Source: Gelidibacter mesophilus DSM 14095 (GTDB lineage Bacteria > Bacteroidota > Bacteroidia > Flavobacteriales > Flavobacteriaceae). Taken from it: a DNA stretch of 64,000 nucleotides. Positions within the stretch are counted from its first letter, which is position 1, and each line of letters starts with the position of its first letter. The notes below the pieces were generated by a model, which saw only the letters and a list, made by a program, of their open reading frames with translations, was not told where the DNA came from and did no database searches. Below, piece after piece: positions 35,845-43,965 of this stretch. A program made the translations under genes and the position numbers. The stretch covers positions 248,001-312,000 of the forward strand of contig NZ_AUHD01000006.1 in assembly GCF_000423005.1 (NCBI RefSeq), read 5' to 3'.

Positions 35845-37017
35845 ATGAGCAACAACAAATTTGAAACCAACGCAATCAGAACACAAATGGAGCGTTCGGA
35901 ATTTTTGGAACATTCCACACCATTGCATTTAACATCAAGTTTTATTTTTGAAGATGCTGAGGATATGCGGGCGTCTTTCGCAGAAGAAAAACAACGGAAT
36001 ATCTACAGCCGATTCACAAATCCGAATACCTCAGAGTTTGTGGACAAAATGTGCAAACTTGAAGGCGCCGAGAATGGCTATGCCTTCGCTACGGGAATGG
36101 CTGCCGTGTTTTCAACCTTTGCTGCCTTGTTGAATGCTGGAGATCATATTGTGTCTGCCCGAAGTGTCTTTGGCTCTACCCATACCTTATTTACAAAGTT
36201 TCTACCTAAGTGGCATATAGAAACAAGTTATTTCAAAGTGGATGAAGTGGACCAAATAGAAAGTTTGATTCAGCCAAACACCAAGATTTTGTATTTGGAA
36301 AGTCCGACGAACCCGGCAGTAGATATCTTGGATCTCGAGCTTTTGGGGAAAATTGCAAAAAAGCACAATCTCATTTATATAATTGACAATTGTTTTGCAA
36401 CCTCCTATTTACAGAACCCAATAAAATTTGGTGCTGATTTGGTAATCCACTCGGCTACAAAACTGATTGATGGTCAAGGTCGTGTTTTAGGAGGAGTCAC
36501 CGTAGGAAGAGCTGATTTAATCAGGGAAATTTATTTATTTTCAAGAAATACGGGGCCAGCCTTGTCACCATTTAATGCTTGGATACTTTCTAAAAGTTTA
36601 GAGACGTTGGGAGTGAGGGTAGACCGTCATTGTGAAAATGCGCTTAAAGTTGCGGAGTTTTTGGAAGTCCATGACAAGGTTGCTTTAGTCAAATATCCTT
36701 TTTTAAAATCCCATCCCCAGTATGACTTGGCTAAAAAACAAATGAAACTGGGCGGAAACGTTGTTGCCTTTGAAGTTAATGGCGGGATAGAAGCTGGGCG
36801 TCAGTTTTTAAACCACTTAAAAATGCTGTCGCTTTCCGCCAATTTGGGAGATACGCGTTCTATCGCTACACATCCTGCAAGCACCACCCACAGCAAATTG
36901 AGTGAAGCAGACCGATTGGAAACTGGTATTGCTGATGGATTGGTGCGAATTTCAGTTGGATTGGAACATGTGGATGATATTATTGACGATTTAAAGCAAG
37001 CTTTAAAATACGTGTAA
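35845..37017 (+). CDS. metZ: O-succinyl/acetylhomoserine sulfhydrylase (trans-sulfuration enzyme family)
   Basis: 390 residues, PLP-dependent. Features: IYSRFTNPNTSEFVDKMCKLEGAE, SARSVFGSTHTLF, LVIHSATKLIDGQGRVLGG with the PLP lysine, NTGPALSPFNAW, and HPASTTHSKLS. It resembles MetZ more than MetB or MetY: short, with the GQGR segment after the lysine. It duplicates the metY reaction type; since acyl-homoserine here is probably acetyl (MetX present), it may use O-acetylhomoserine. Alternative: cystathionine synthase or lyase, less likely. Two palindromes separate it from the fusion gene; the Rrf2 gene follows after 19 bp. Confidence 0.88.
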   Translation: MSNNKFETNAIRTQMERSEFLEHSTPLHLTSSFIFEDAEDMRASFAEEKQRNIYSRFTNPNTSEFVDKMCKLEGAENGYAFATGMAAVFSTFAALLNAGDHIVSARSVFGSTHTLFTKFLPKWHIETSYFKVDEVDQIESLIQPNTKILYLESPTNPAVDILDLELLGKIAKKHNLIYIIDNCFATSYLQNPIKFGADLVIHSATKLIDGQGRVLGGVTVGRADLIREIYLFSRNTGPALSPFNAWILSKSLETLGVRVDRHCENALKVAEFLEVHDKVALVKYPFLKSHPQYDLAKKQMKLGGNVVAFEVNGGIEAGRQFLNHLKMLSLSANLGDTRSIATHPASTTHSKLSEADRLETGIADGLVRISVGLEHVDDIIDDLKQALKYV

Positions 37018-37036
37018 AATAAAGTATCTTTGCGGG

Positions 37037-37450
37037 ATGCTTTCAAAAAAGACGAAATACGGAATCAAGGCGCTCACCTACTTGGCGAAACAACAGCATG
37101 GTGTTCCTGTACCGATTTCAACCATTTCTGAAATGGAAAATATTTCACTCAAATTTTTGGAGAGTATCCTATTGACCCTCCGAAAAAGTGGACTTCTAGG
37201 ATCAAAAAAGGGAAAAGGTGGCGGTTATTACCTGCTCAAAAATCCTGACGACATTAGAATGACCACAGTTATGAGAGTTTTAGAAGGCCCAATAGCCATG
37301 GTGCCATGTGTAAGTTTAAATTATTATGAAAAGTGCGATGATTGTCCTAATGAAGCAGAGTGTGCCGTGCACCATTTGATGATTCAGGTGCGAGATAGCA
37401 ACTTGAAGATTTATGGCGAAACCTCTCTAGCAGATTTAATCAATTATTGA
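37037..37450 (+). CDS. Rrf2 family transcriptional regulator, probable Fe-S sensor
   Basis: 137 residues. An N-terminal winged helix (MLSKKTKYGIKALTYLA, LKFLESILLTLRKSGLL, GKGGGYYL) is followed by a Cys cluster: Cys91, Cys100, Cys103 and Cys109 with a nearby His. Rrf2 proteins such as IscR use three Cys plus one other ligand for a cluster; CymR senses cysteine synthesis. Its place at the head of the cys operon suggests it controls sulfate assimilation. A dyad at 37527-37547, just downstream of the next promoter, is the likely operator. A -7-like TATCTTTG only 5 nt before its own ATG raises the possibility of a leaderless transcript. Confidence 0.9.
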   Translation: MLSKKTKYGIKALTYLAKQQHGVPVPISTISEMENISLKFLESILLTLRKSGLLGSKKGKGGGYYLLKNPDDIRMTTVMRVLEGPIAMVPCVSLNYYEKCDDCPNEAECAVHHLMIQVRDSNLKIYGETSLADLINY

Positions 37451-37512
37451 ATTCGCAAAAAAAACCTATTATTTTTATTGATTTCGGTGAGTATCGTTTT
37501 AATATTATTTCT

Positions 37513-37547
37513 TAGGTTTGCATATTACCCTACTAAGTCTATAGGGT
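37513..37547 (+). promoter_or_regulatory. Promoter with candidate Rrf2 operator ahead of DUF2061-cysH
   Basis: TAGGTTTG at 37513-37520 is a -7 element. ACCCTA (37527-37532) and TAGGGT (37542-37547) form a perfect 6-bp dyad with a 9-nt spacer at the expected transcription start, an ideal place for repression. Confidence 0.55.
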
Positions 37548-37574
37548 TAAAGATAAAGAATAAATAGTTTATTA

Positions 37575-37844
37575 ATGGAAACAGTTTTAGAATCAAATAT
37601 AACACAGGGTCAAAATAGAACTTCTGTAAGTACTGACTCAGTATCTAAAGAAAACATGAAACGAACACTTCTGAAAACCATCAGTTGGCGTGTGGTAGGC
37701 ACAATTGCCACGGTAGTGATTTCCTATATAATCACTGGCACATTAGCCTTGGCTTTCTCTATTGGAGGCATAGAGTTAGTTTCCAAAATGGTGTTGTATT
37801 TTTTTCATGAACGCGCTTGGAATAACATAAAATGGGGGAAATAA
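37575..37844 (+). CDS. DUF2061 membrane protein coupled to cysH
   Basis: 89 residues. A soluble N-terminal ~30 residues precede the DUF2061 domain (KRTLLKTISWRVVGTIATVVISYIITG...GGIELVSKMVLYFFHERAWNNIKWG) with two membrane helices. The function of DUF2061 is unknown. Its stop TAA overlaps the cysH ATG by one base, so it is translationally coupled to sulfate reduction, the best clue to its role; a sulfate or sulfite membrane function is possible but unproven. First gene after the promoter with the dyad. Confidence 0.9.
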   Translation: METVLESNITQGQNRTSVSTDSVSKENMKRTLLKTISWRVVGTIATVVISYIITGTLALAFSIGGIELVSKMVLYFFHERAWNNIKWGK

Positions 37845-38458
37845 TGAATTTAGATTTAAAAGAAATCAATAGAAAGCTACGCAAAAAGACACCATTGGAA
37901 GTTGTTTTGTGGGCCATAACCGTTTCAGATAATCCAGTAGTGACCACTAATTTCCGGCCTTATGAAGCGGCCATTTTACATGCGGTTGCAAAGATGAAAC
38001 CGGATATCAAAGTGATCTGGTGTGATACCGGCTATAACACGCCACAAACCTACAAGCACGCCCAAGATTTAACAGCGAATCTTAATTTGAATATTCATTT
38101 ATATGTTCCAAAACAAACGGCAGCACATCGGGATGTTGTTTTAGGAATTCCTCACGTAGATGATCCCAATCACAAGATATTTACTGAACAAGTAAAATTG
38201 GAGCCTTTTAAAAGAGCGATGTTTGAACACCAACCCGATTTGTGGTTTACAAATTTACGTAAAGGACAAACTGCATTTAGGGACAGCATTGACATTGTAT
38301 CTCAAGGTGCTGATGGCATCATTAAAGTGAGTCCATTTTATTATTGGCCCGATGAAGCGCTGGATAAATATCTCATTGATAATAATTTGCCAAATGAATT
38401 CAAATATTTCGATCCAACAAAACAATTAGAGAACAGGGAATGTGGCTTACACGCTTAA
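37844..38458 (+). CDS. cysH: Phosphoadenylylsulfate reductase (PAPS/APS reductase family)
   Basis: Reduces activated sulfate to sulfite. 204 residues; start at 37844 inside the TAATG overlap rather than 37832. Shows CDTGYNTPQTY, WFTNLRKGQTAFR, KVSPFYYW, and the C-terminal ECGLH with the catalytic Cys. Only two Cys exist, so the paired CC...CxxC iron-sulfur motif of APS reductases is missing; by that rule the substrate should be PAPS. Yet no APS kinase (cysC) occurs in this cluster. It is shorter than E. coli CysH. Followed after 91 bp by cysD. Confidence 0.92.
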   Translation: MNLDLKEINRKLRKKTPLEVVLWAITVSDNPVVTTNFRPYEAAILHAVAKMKPDIKVIWCDTGYNTPQTYKHAQDLTANLNLNIHLYVPKQTAAHRDVVLGIPHVDDPNHKIFTEQVKLEPFKRAMFEHQPDLWFTNLRKGQTAFRDSIDIVSQGADGIIKVSPFYYWPDEALDKYLIDNNLPNEFKYFDPTKQLENRECGLHA

Positions 38459-38549
38459 AATGAATTTACAGTCAGAGTTCTCTGTTGCAGTTTTCAGTAG
38501 GAGTCGGCAGTAATTAGGAATAGTCTTAGTCAACAGAATAAAGAAAAAA

Positions 38550-39512
38550 ATGAAAATATCAACAAAATCCAACCCAGTAGAAGTGTCCTCTTCGAGGGCT
38601 AAAGGGCCTCTATTAGACACTTCAAAAATCAATCCTTTGGAAAACGAAGCCATCTACATTATTAGGGAAGTCGCAGCACAATTTGAAAAACCTGTGCTTT
38701 TGTTCTCTGGAGGAAAGGACTCCATCACTTTGGTAAGATTGGCGCAAAAAGCATTTTACCCCGCAAAAATTCCGTTTCCGTTAATGCATATCGACACTGG
38801 CCATAACTTTCCTGAAACCATTGCATTTCGAGATCAATTGGTCAAAGAACTAGGTTTGGAATTAATTGTGCGTAATGTACAGGATTCCATCAATCAAGGG
38901 AAAGTGAAAGAGGAATCTGGTAGATATGCCAGTAGAAACAGTCTACAAACCACGACGCTATTGGATGCCATTGAAGAATTTAAGTTTGATGCCTGTATTG
39001 GAGGTGCCAGAAGAGATGAGGAAAAAGCAAGAGCCAAGGAACGCATTTTTTCAGTAAGAGATGATTTTGGTCAATGGGATGAGAAAAATCAGCGTCCCGA
39101 ATTATTTGATATGCTCAATGGGCAAATCCAATTGGGACAAAATGTGCGAGTGTTCCCAATTTCTAATTGGACAGAATTAGATGTTTGGTCGTATATCGAA
39201 AGGGAGAATATTGAAATCCCATCCATTTATTTTGCGCATACCAGAGCAACGTTTTTAAGAGACGGATTAATTTGGTCTTCTGATGATGACGTGGTGTTTA
39301 GAGATGAAGATGAAGTAGTTGAAAATCGGGTTGTCCGGTTTAGAACCGTTGGTGATATGAGCTGTACTGCCGCTGTGCTTTCTGAAGCTGCAGATATTGC
39401 CTCTGTAGTGCAGGAAATCCGAGATTCCACGATTTCAGAACGGGGGGCACGTATTGATGACAAACGCTCAGAAGCGGCTATGGAAAAACGAAAGCAACAA
39501 GGGTACTTTTAG
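38550..39512 (+). CDS. cysD: Sulfate adenylyltransferase subunit 2
   Basis: Small subunit of ATP sulfurylase, forming APS from sulfate and ATP. 320 residues including a 25-residue N-terminal extension. The PP-loop LFSGGKDSITLVRLAQKAFYP, HIDTGHNFPETIAFRD, ACIGGARRDEEKARAKERIFS and the C-terminal SERGARIDDKRSEAAMEKRKQQGYF are all present. Works with CysN, which lies after a 164-bp spacer containing three palindromes. Confidence 0.97.
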   Translation: MKISTKSNPVEVSSSRAKGPLLDTSKINPLENEAIYIIREVAAQFEKPVLLFSGGKDSITLVRLAQKAFYPAKIPFPLMHIDTGHNFPETIAFRDQLVKELGLELIVRNVQDSINQGKVKEESGRYASRNSLQTTTLLDAIEEFKFDACIGGARRDEEKARAKERIFSVRDDFGQWDEKNQRPELFDMLNGQIQLGQNVRVFPISNWTELDVWSYIERENIEIPSIYFAHTRATFLRDGLIWSSDDDVVFRDEDEVVENRVVRFRTVGDMSCTAAVLSEAADIASVVQEIRDSTISERGARIDDKRSEAAMEKRKQQGYF

Positions 39513-39521
39513 AAGTCCCCC

Positions 39522-39537
39522 TGCCCCCGAAGGGGGA
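39522..39537. repeat. C/G-rich palindrome after cysD
   Basis: CCCCC GAA GGGGG. Its reverse complement resembles the element before the sulfite reductase gene (41043), so this copy is in the opposite orientation and away from a start codon. Confidence 0.65.
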
Positions 39538-39574
39538 ATTAGCAAGTTTGCGCATAGTAAGCATTAACATCTTT

Positions 39575-39591
39575 AAAGGTTTTAAAAACCT
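39575..39591. repeat. Short AGGTTTTAAAAACCT-family palindrome
   Basis: AAAGGTTTTAAAAACCT in the cysD-cysN spacer; core of the family seen at 35756. Confidence 0.6.
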
Positions 39592-39643
39592 CGTAAGTAT
39601 TATAAAAATAAATATTAATAGTTTAAAATAAACCCGTAAATAA

Positions 39644-39670
39644 CCCCCTCTCCTCTGGAGAGGGTTGGGG
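39644..39670 (+). repeat. Start-proximal palindrome (cysN)
   Basis: CCCTCTCC / GGAGAGGG, a perfect 8-bp stem with a 3-nt loop, flanked by further C and G runs, ending 6 nt before the cysN ATG; the purine arm is next to the start. Confidence 0.75.
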
Positions 39671-39676
39671 AAAGGA

Positions 39677-40924
39677 ATGGAAGTTTTAAAAATAGCAACA
39701 GCAGGAAGTGTCGATGACGGAAAAAGCACGTTAATTGGTAGAATTCTATACGATACAAAATCATTAACGAGTGATAAGCTTGACGCCATAAAAAAAACCA
39801 GCAAACAGAAAGGTTACGATTATCTCGATTTTTCGTTGGCGACAGATGGCTTGGTTGCCGAAAGAGAACAAGGTATCACCATTGATGTGGCGCATATTTA
39901 TTTTTCAACACAAACCAAAAGTTACATCATCGCGGATACACCTGGCCATGTGGAATATACTAGAAATATGGTAACCGGTGCCTCCACGTCACAAGCAGCC
40001 ATTATCTTGATTGATGCTAGAAAAGGGGTGATTGAACAAACTAATCGGCATTTTTTCATCAACAATCTATTGCGTGTCAAGGATGTGATTGTGGCCATTA
40101 ATAAGATGGATCTCGTTGACTTTTCAGAGGAAATTTATAACAAAATCAAAGCCGATTTTAAAAAGTTAATGGATAAACGCGATTATCAAGAGCAAAATAT
40201 CACCTTCATTCCGGTGAGTGCGCTAAAAGGTGACAATGTTGTTCATAAATCAAAACACACACCGTGGTATAAAGGACAAACTTTATTGGAACATTTTGAG
40301 CAATTGGATACGGAAGATATTTACAATATAGGCACGCCACGATTTCCTATACAGTATGTTATAAGGCCAAAAACTGAAGAATTTCATGATTTTAGGGGCT
40401 ATGCCGGCAAAGTTTACGGCGGACAACTAAGTGTTGGTGATGAGGTGGTGGCCTTACCATCCCAAACCAAGTCGAAGATAAAAGAGATTTTTGTATATGA
40501 CCAAGCGTATCAAACTGCTTCAAGGAGATCATCCGTTACTATTACTTTGGAAGATGATATCAATGTAAGTCGCGGCGATATGTTAGTGAAAATTGATGAT
40601 TTACCAGCGATTGAGAGACAATTTACAGCAACTATTTCTTGGATGGACTCCCAGAATTTAGTCACAGGAAATAAATATGTATTGCAACATGGCGTTAACA
40701 AGGTTCTCGCAAAAGTGGATACCATCCACCATAAAATTCATCCTGATTATTCAGGAATTGAAGAAAATATACAGGCCTTGGGGATGAATGATATTGCATC
40801 CGTCACCTTCAAATTGAATAAGCCTATTTTTTATGATCCATTTAAAAATCATCGCACCAATGGTTCCTTTATTTTAATAGATTCCCAATCCAACAATACC
40901 GTTGGAGCCGGTTTTATTCAATAG
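39677..40924 (+). CDS. cysN: Sulfate adenylyltransferase subunit 1 (GTPase)
   Basis: GTP-driven large subunit of ATP sulfurylase. 415 residues from ATG 39677; an earlier TTG frame start lies inside the palindrome. GTPase motifs: GSVDDGKSTLIGR, DTPGHVEYTRNMVTGAS, NKMDLVD, and SALKGDN, then EF-Tu-like beta-barrel domains. There is no C-terminal APS-kinase domain as in CysNC fusions. Pairs with cysD. Confidence 0.97.
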   Translation: MEVLKIATAGSVDDGKSTLIGRILYDTKSLTSDKLDAIKKTSKQKGYDYLDFSLATDGLVAEREQGITIDVAHIYFSTQTKSYIIADTPGHVEYTRNMVTGASTSQAAIILIDARKGVIEQTNRHFFINNLLRVKDVIVAINKMDLVDFSEEIYNKIKADFKKLMDKRDYQEQNITFIPVSALKGDNVVHKSKHTPWYKGQTLLEHFEQLDTEDIYNIGTPRFPIQYVIRPKTEEFHDFRGYAGKVYGGQLSVGDEVVALPSQTKSKIKEIFVYDQAYQTASRRSSVTITLEDDINVSRGDMLVKIDDLPAIERQFTATISWMDSQNLVTGNKYVLQHGVNKVLAKVDTIHHKIHPDYSGIEENIQALGMNDIASVTFKLNKPIFYDPFKNHRTNGSFILIDSQSNNTVGAGFIQ

Positions 40925-41042
40925 TTACAACCAAAAAAGTCTGCAAGTTTACGTTCAAAATATTCTTAAAATTTTTGAAGAGTTAAAGATTTTGAATGCG
41001 TATCACAGAAAAAAGTTTAATTAAAAAATTACCCATAAAACA

Positions 41043-41068
41043 CCTCCCCTTCGGGAGGCAGGGAGGGG
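41043..41068 (+). repeat. Start-proximal palindrome (sulfite reductase)
   Basis: CCTCCC / GGGAGG with a CTTC loop followed by CAGGGAGGGG and, 3 nt later, the ATG. The GGAGGGG after the stem may serve as a ribosome binding site. Confidence 0.7.
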
Positions 41069-41071
41069 ATT

Positions 41072-43165
41072 ATGCAAAGTTTTAGAACAGAATTAGAAAA
41101 TCCAGTCGTTGAAAATGACATTATTGATTTAGCCAACAAAATTGAACTGTATAAATATGGCAAAATTGACGACGATCAATTCAGAAGTGTGCGTCTGGCA
41201 CGAGGTATTTATGGACAGCGCCAACCAGGTGTTCAAATGGTGCGGATCAAATTGCCCTACGGGAAAGTTCTAAGCCAACAATTGAAACGAATTGCCGATG
41301 TTTCTGATGAATATTCCAGAGGGCGTTTGCACATCACTACGCGGCAGGACATTCAAATCCATTATGTGGATGTTGATAGAACCCCAGAATTGTGGGCGGA
41401 ACTGGAAAAAGACACGATGACCATTCGTGAAGCCTGCGGCAATACCGTTCGAAATGTTACGGCCAGCGAAACTGCCGGCATTGATATCAATGAGCCCTTT
41501 GACGTGTCGCCGTATGCTGATGCTGTTTTTAAATTCTTTTTACGAAATCCTATCTGTCAAGAAATGGGACGGAAATTTAAAGTATCCTTCTCAGCTTCTG
41601 ATGAAGATTCAGGCCTGTCCTATATGCACGATTTAGGTTTTATTGCTAAAACCAAAAATGACATCAGAGGCTTTAAAGTCATGTTGGGCGGCGGATTGGG
41701 ATCACAACCACGATTGGCAGATGTGCTCTATGAATTTTTGCCAACAGATCGGATTATTCCACTTATGGAAGGTGTATTGCGCGTTTTTGACCGTCATGGC
41801 GAACGAAAAAGCCGTGCGAAGGCGAGGATGAAATTTTTAATCAACGCGATAGGCCTGGAAGAATTTAAATCTCTGGTTGATGAAGAACAGAATGCCATTG
41901 CAGATACCATTATCCCAATACATGTTAAAGACTATCCAATCTCTATTCCGGTAGCTGTTGAAGCGCCAAAAGTGGAACTTAAAAATAAAGTGGCCTTTGA
42001 TGATTGGAAAGCCACCAACCTCATTCCTCAAAAACAGGAGGGCTATGTGGCCATTGGGATTAAGGTATTGCTGGGTGATTTCTATACGGATAAAGCACGT
42101 TTATTGGCAGATTTGGTTGAAAATTATGCCGCTGGAGAAATCCGATTGACCCTACGTCAAAACATCCTCATCCCATTCGTAAAAGAAGAATTATTGCCGT
42201 ATTTCTACCAAGAATTGGATAAGCTCGGTTTTACAGAAGTAGGCTATAACAAAGCTGTTGATATTACGGCATGTCCAGGAACGGATACCTGTAACTTAGG
42301 AATCGCAAGCAGTACGGGGATTGCGGAAGAATTGGAACGTGTCATCAAAACCGAATATCCGCAGTATCTAAAGAATGATGATCTCGTCATTAAGATTAGT
42401 GGGTGTATGAACGCTTGCGGCCAGCATAATATGGCGAATATTGGGTTTCAAGGCATGTCCGTAAGAACGCCAGATAAATTGGTAGCACCTGCACTTCAAG
42501 TTTTACTTGGCGGCGGAAACTTGGGCAACGGAAAAGGCGTGTATGCTGATAAAGTTGTAAAGGTGCCGAGTAAAAGAGGTCCTGAGGCTCTGCGCCGTAT
42601 TTTAAATGATTTTCAAACGCATGCCCATGGGAAGTTGTTTTTGGATTATTATATAGAACAAGAGGAAAAATATTTTTATAATCTGTTGACCGACTTGTCA
42701 GATGTAACCAATTTAACCCAAGACGATTTCATCGATTGGGGCACTAATGAAGATTATGTAAAAGCCATTGGCATCGGAGAATGTGCGGGGGTTATGATTG
42801 ATTTGATTGCCACCTTATTTTTGGAAAGTGAAGAGAAAATTGATAAAGCCAAGGAAGCCTTTGGCCATGAAGTATATTCCAATGCTATTTATTTAGCCTA
42901 CACAGCCATGGTCAATTCTGCAAAGGCCCTATTAATTTCTGAAGACATTGTCACCAATACCCAAGCCGGAATCATCAGTCAGTTTGATGCTGAATTTGTG
43001 GAATCCCAAAAAATTGATTTGGGAACTTCTTTTTCGGAAGTCATTTATCAAATAAGAAAGAATGCACCAACGCAAGATTTCGCCCAAAATTATATTGAAA
43101 ATGCAACGGTGTTTTTAGATAAAGCAAGAACTTTTAGAAAACAAAAACAAGCCATAACAATTTAG
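41072..43165 (+). CDS. sir: Ferredoxin-dependent nitrite/sulfite reductase with C-terminal helical (HEPN-like) extension
   Basis: Reduces sulfite to sulfide, the substrate of cysM, metY and metZ. 697 residues. Two ferredoxin-like half-domains and two siroheme domains; cluster ligands Cys401, Cys407 (CPGTDTC), Cys445 and Cys449 (CMNAC) bridge siroheme and the 4Fe-4S cluster. RLHITTRQDIQIHYV matches the siroheme-binding region. After about residue 550 a helical extension of some 145 residues (GECAGVMIDLIATLF, SNAIYLAYTAMVNSAKALLI) follows; it resembles a HEPN four-helix bundle, a tentative call. Genes for siroheme synthesis and a ferredoxin reductase follow, which favours sulfite over nitrite as the substrate. 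Confidence 0.93.
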   Translation: MQSFRTELENPVVENDIIDLANKIELYKYGKIDDDQFRSVRLARGIYGQRQPGVQMVRIKLPYGKVLSQQLKRIADVSDEYSRGRLHITTRQDIQIHYVDVDRTPELWAELEKDTMTIREACGNTVRNVTASETAGIDINEPFDVSPYADAVFKFFLRNPICQEMGRKFKVSFSASDEDSGLSYMHDLGFIAKTKNDIRGFKVMLGGGLGSQPRLADVLYEFLPTDRIIPLMEGVLRVFDRHGERKSRAKARMKFLINAIGLEEFKSLVDEEQNAIADTIIPIHVKDYPISIPVAVEAPKVELKNKVAFDDWKATNLIPQKQEGYVAIGIKVLLGDFYTDKARLLADLVENYAAGEIRLTLRQNILIPFVKEELLPYFYQELDKLGFTEVGYNKAVDITACPGTDTCNLGIASSTGIAEELERVIKTEYPQYLKNDDLVIKISGCMNACGQHNMANIGFQGMSVRTPDKLVAPALQVLLGGGNLGNGKGVYADKVVKVPSKRGPEALRRILNDFQTHAHGKLFLDYYIEQEEKYFYNLLTDLSDVTNLTQDDFIDWGTNEDYVKAIGIGECAGVMIDLIATLFLESEEKIDKAKEAFGHEVYSNAIYLAYTAMVNSAKALLISEDIVTNTQAGIISQFDAEFVESQKIDLGTSFSEVIYQIRKNAPTQDFAQNYIENATVFLDKARTFRKQKQAITI

Positions 43166-43169
43166 AACA

Positions 43170-43192
43170 AACCTGTCAGGTTTAAACCGACA
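43170..43192. repeat. Palindrome, AGGTTTAAACC-type
   Basis: CCTGTCAGGTTTAAACCGACA, in the spacer before cobA and ending 4 nt before its ATG. Family of 35756. Confidence 0.6.
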
Positions 43193-43195
43193 AAT

Positions 43196-43963
43196 ATGAA
43201 AACACCAAGATTAACAGTAGTAGGCGCAGGGCCTGGAGATCCAGAACTGATCACCATTAAAGCCATCAAAGCAATCCAATCTGCCGATGTCATTTTATAC
43301 GATGCCTTGATCAATGTGGCTTTGTTAGACTATGCTTCTTCACGTGCCGAACTTATCTTTGTCGGCAAGCGCAAGGGATGTTATGCTTACGAGCAAAATC
43401 AAATCAACGATTTGATTGTGGCACGGGCAAACTCACATGGTCACGTCGTGCGATTAAAAGGCGGTGATCCTTTTATTTTTGGTCGTGGTGCTGAGGAAAT
43501 CGATTTTGTACGACACTTTGGAATAGAGACTTATGTCGTTCCAGGAATTTCATCGGCATTGGCCGTGCCGGCCTACCAAGGTATTCCGTTAACAAAACGC
43601 GGTGCTTCTGAAAGTTTTTGGGTCATAACTGGTACCACAAAATCCCATAAATTATCCAATGATGTCAAGATAGCTGCACAATCTACCGCAACTGTAGTCA
43701 TTTTAATGGGCATGAGTAAATTGTCTGAAATAGTGGACGTCTTTTCATCGGAAGGCAAACAACATACAGCTGTGGCGATTATACAAAACGGCACCACCGA
43801 ATTCGAAAAATTTGGGGTTGGAACTATTTCAACAATTTGTAGTGTCGTCGAAAAGCAAAATTTATCCAATCCTGCAATTATCGTGATCGGCGCTGTTGTC
43901 AGCCAACGTGTCAAACTTAATGCTGCACTTAAGGAAATCAACCAACACCATATATCCGTATAG
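43196..43963 (+). CDS. cobA: Uroporphyrinogen-III C-methyltransferase
   Basis: SAM-dependent enzyme adding two methyl groups to uroporphyrinogen III to give precorrin-2, the siroheme precursor needed by the upstream reductase. 255 residues with VGAGPGDPELITIKAI, YDALI, VGKRKG, VRLKGGDPFIFGRGAEE and VVPGISSALAVPAYQGIPLTKRG. It corresponds to the C-terminal half of E. coli CysG; the other half is the next gene, 2 bp away. Confidence 0.96.
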   Translation: MKTPRLTVVGAGPGDPELITIKAIKAIQSADVILYDALINVALLDYASSRAELIFVGKRKGCYAYEQNQINDLIVARANSHGHVVRLKGGDPFIFGRGAEEIDFVRHFGIETYVVPGISSALAVPAYQGIPLTKRGASESFWVITGTTKSHKLSNDVKIAAQSTATVVILMGMSKLSEIVDVFSSEGKQHTAVAIIQNGTTEFEKFGVGTISTICSVVEKQNLSNPAIIVIGAVVSQRVKLNAALKEINQHHISV

Positions 43964-43965
43964 AA

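Noticed and set aside
39522-39537. C/G-rich palindrome after cysD as an intrinsic terminator
   Set aside because: No T tract follows in either direction and the element resembles other dispersed palindromes.
43573-43941. 122-residue ORF antisense to cobA
   Set aside because: Fully inside cobA on the opposite strand with no start signals.
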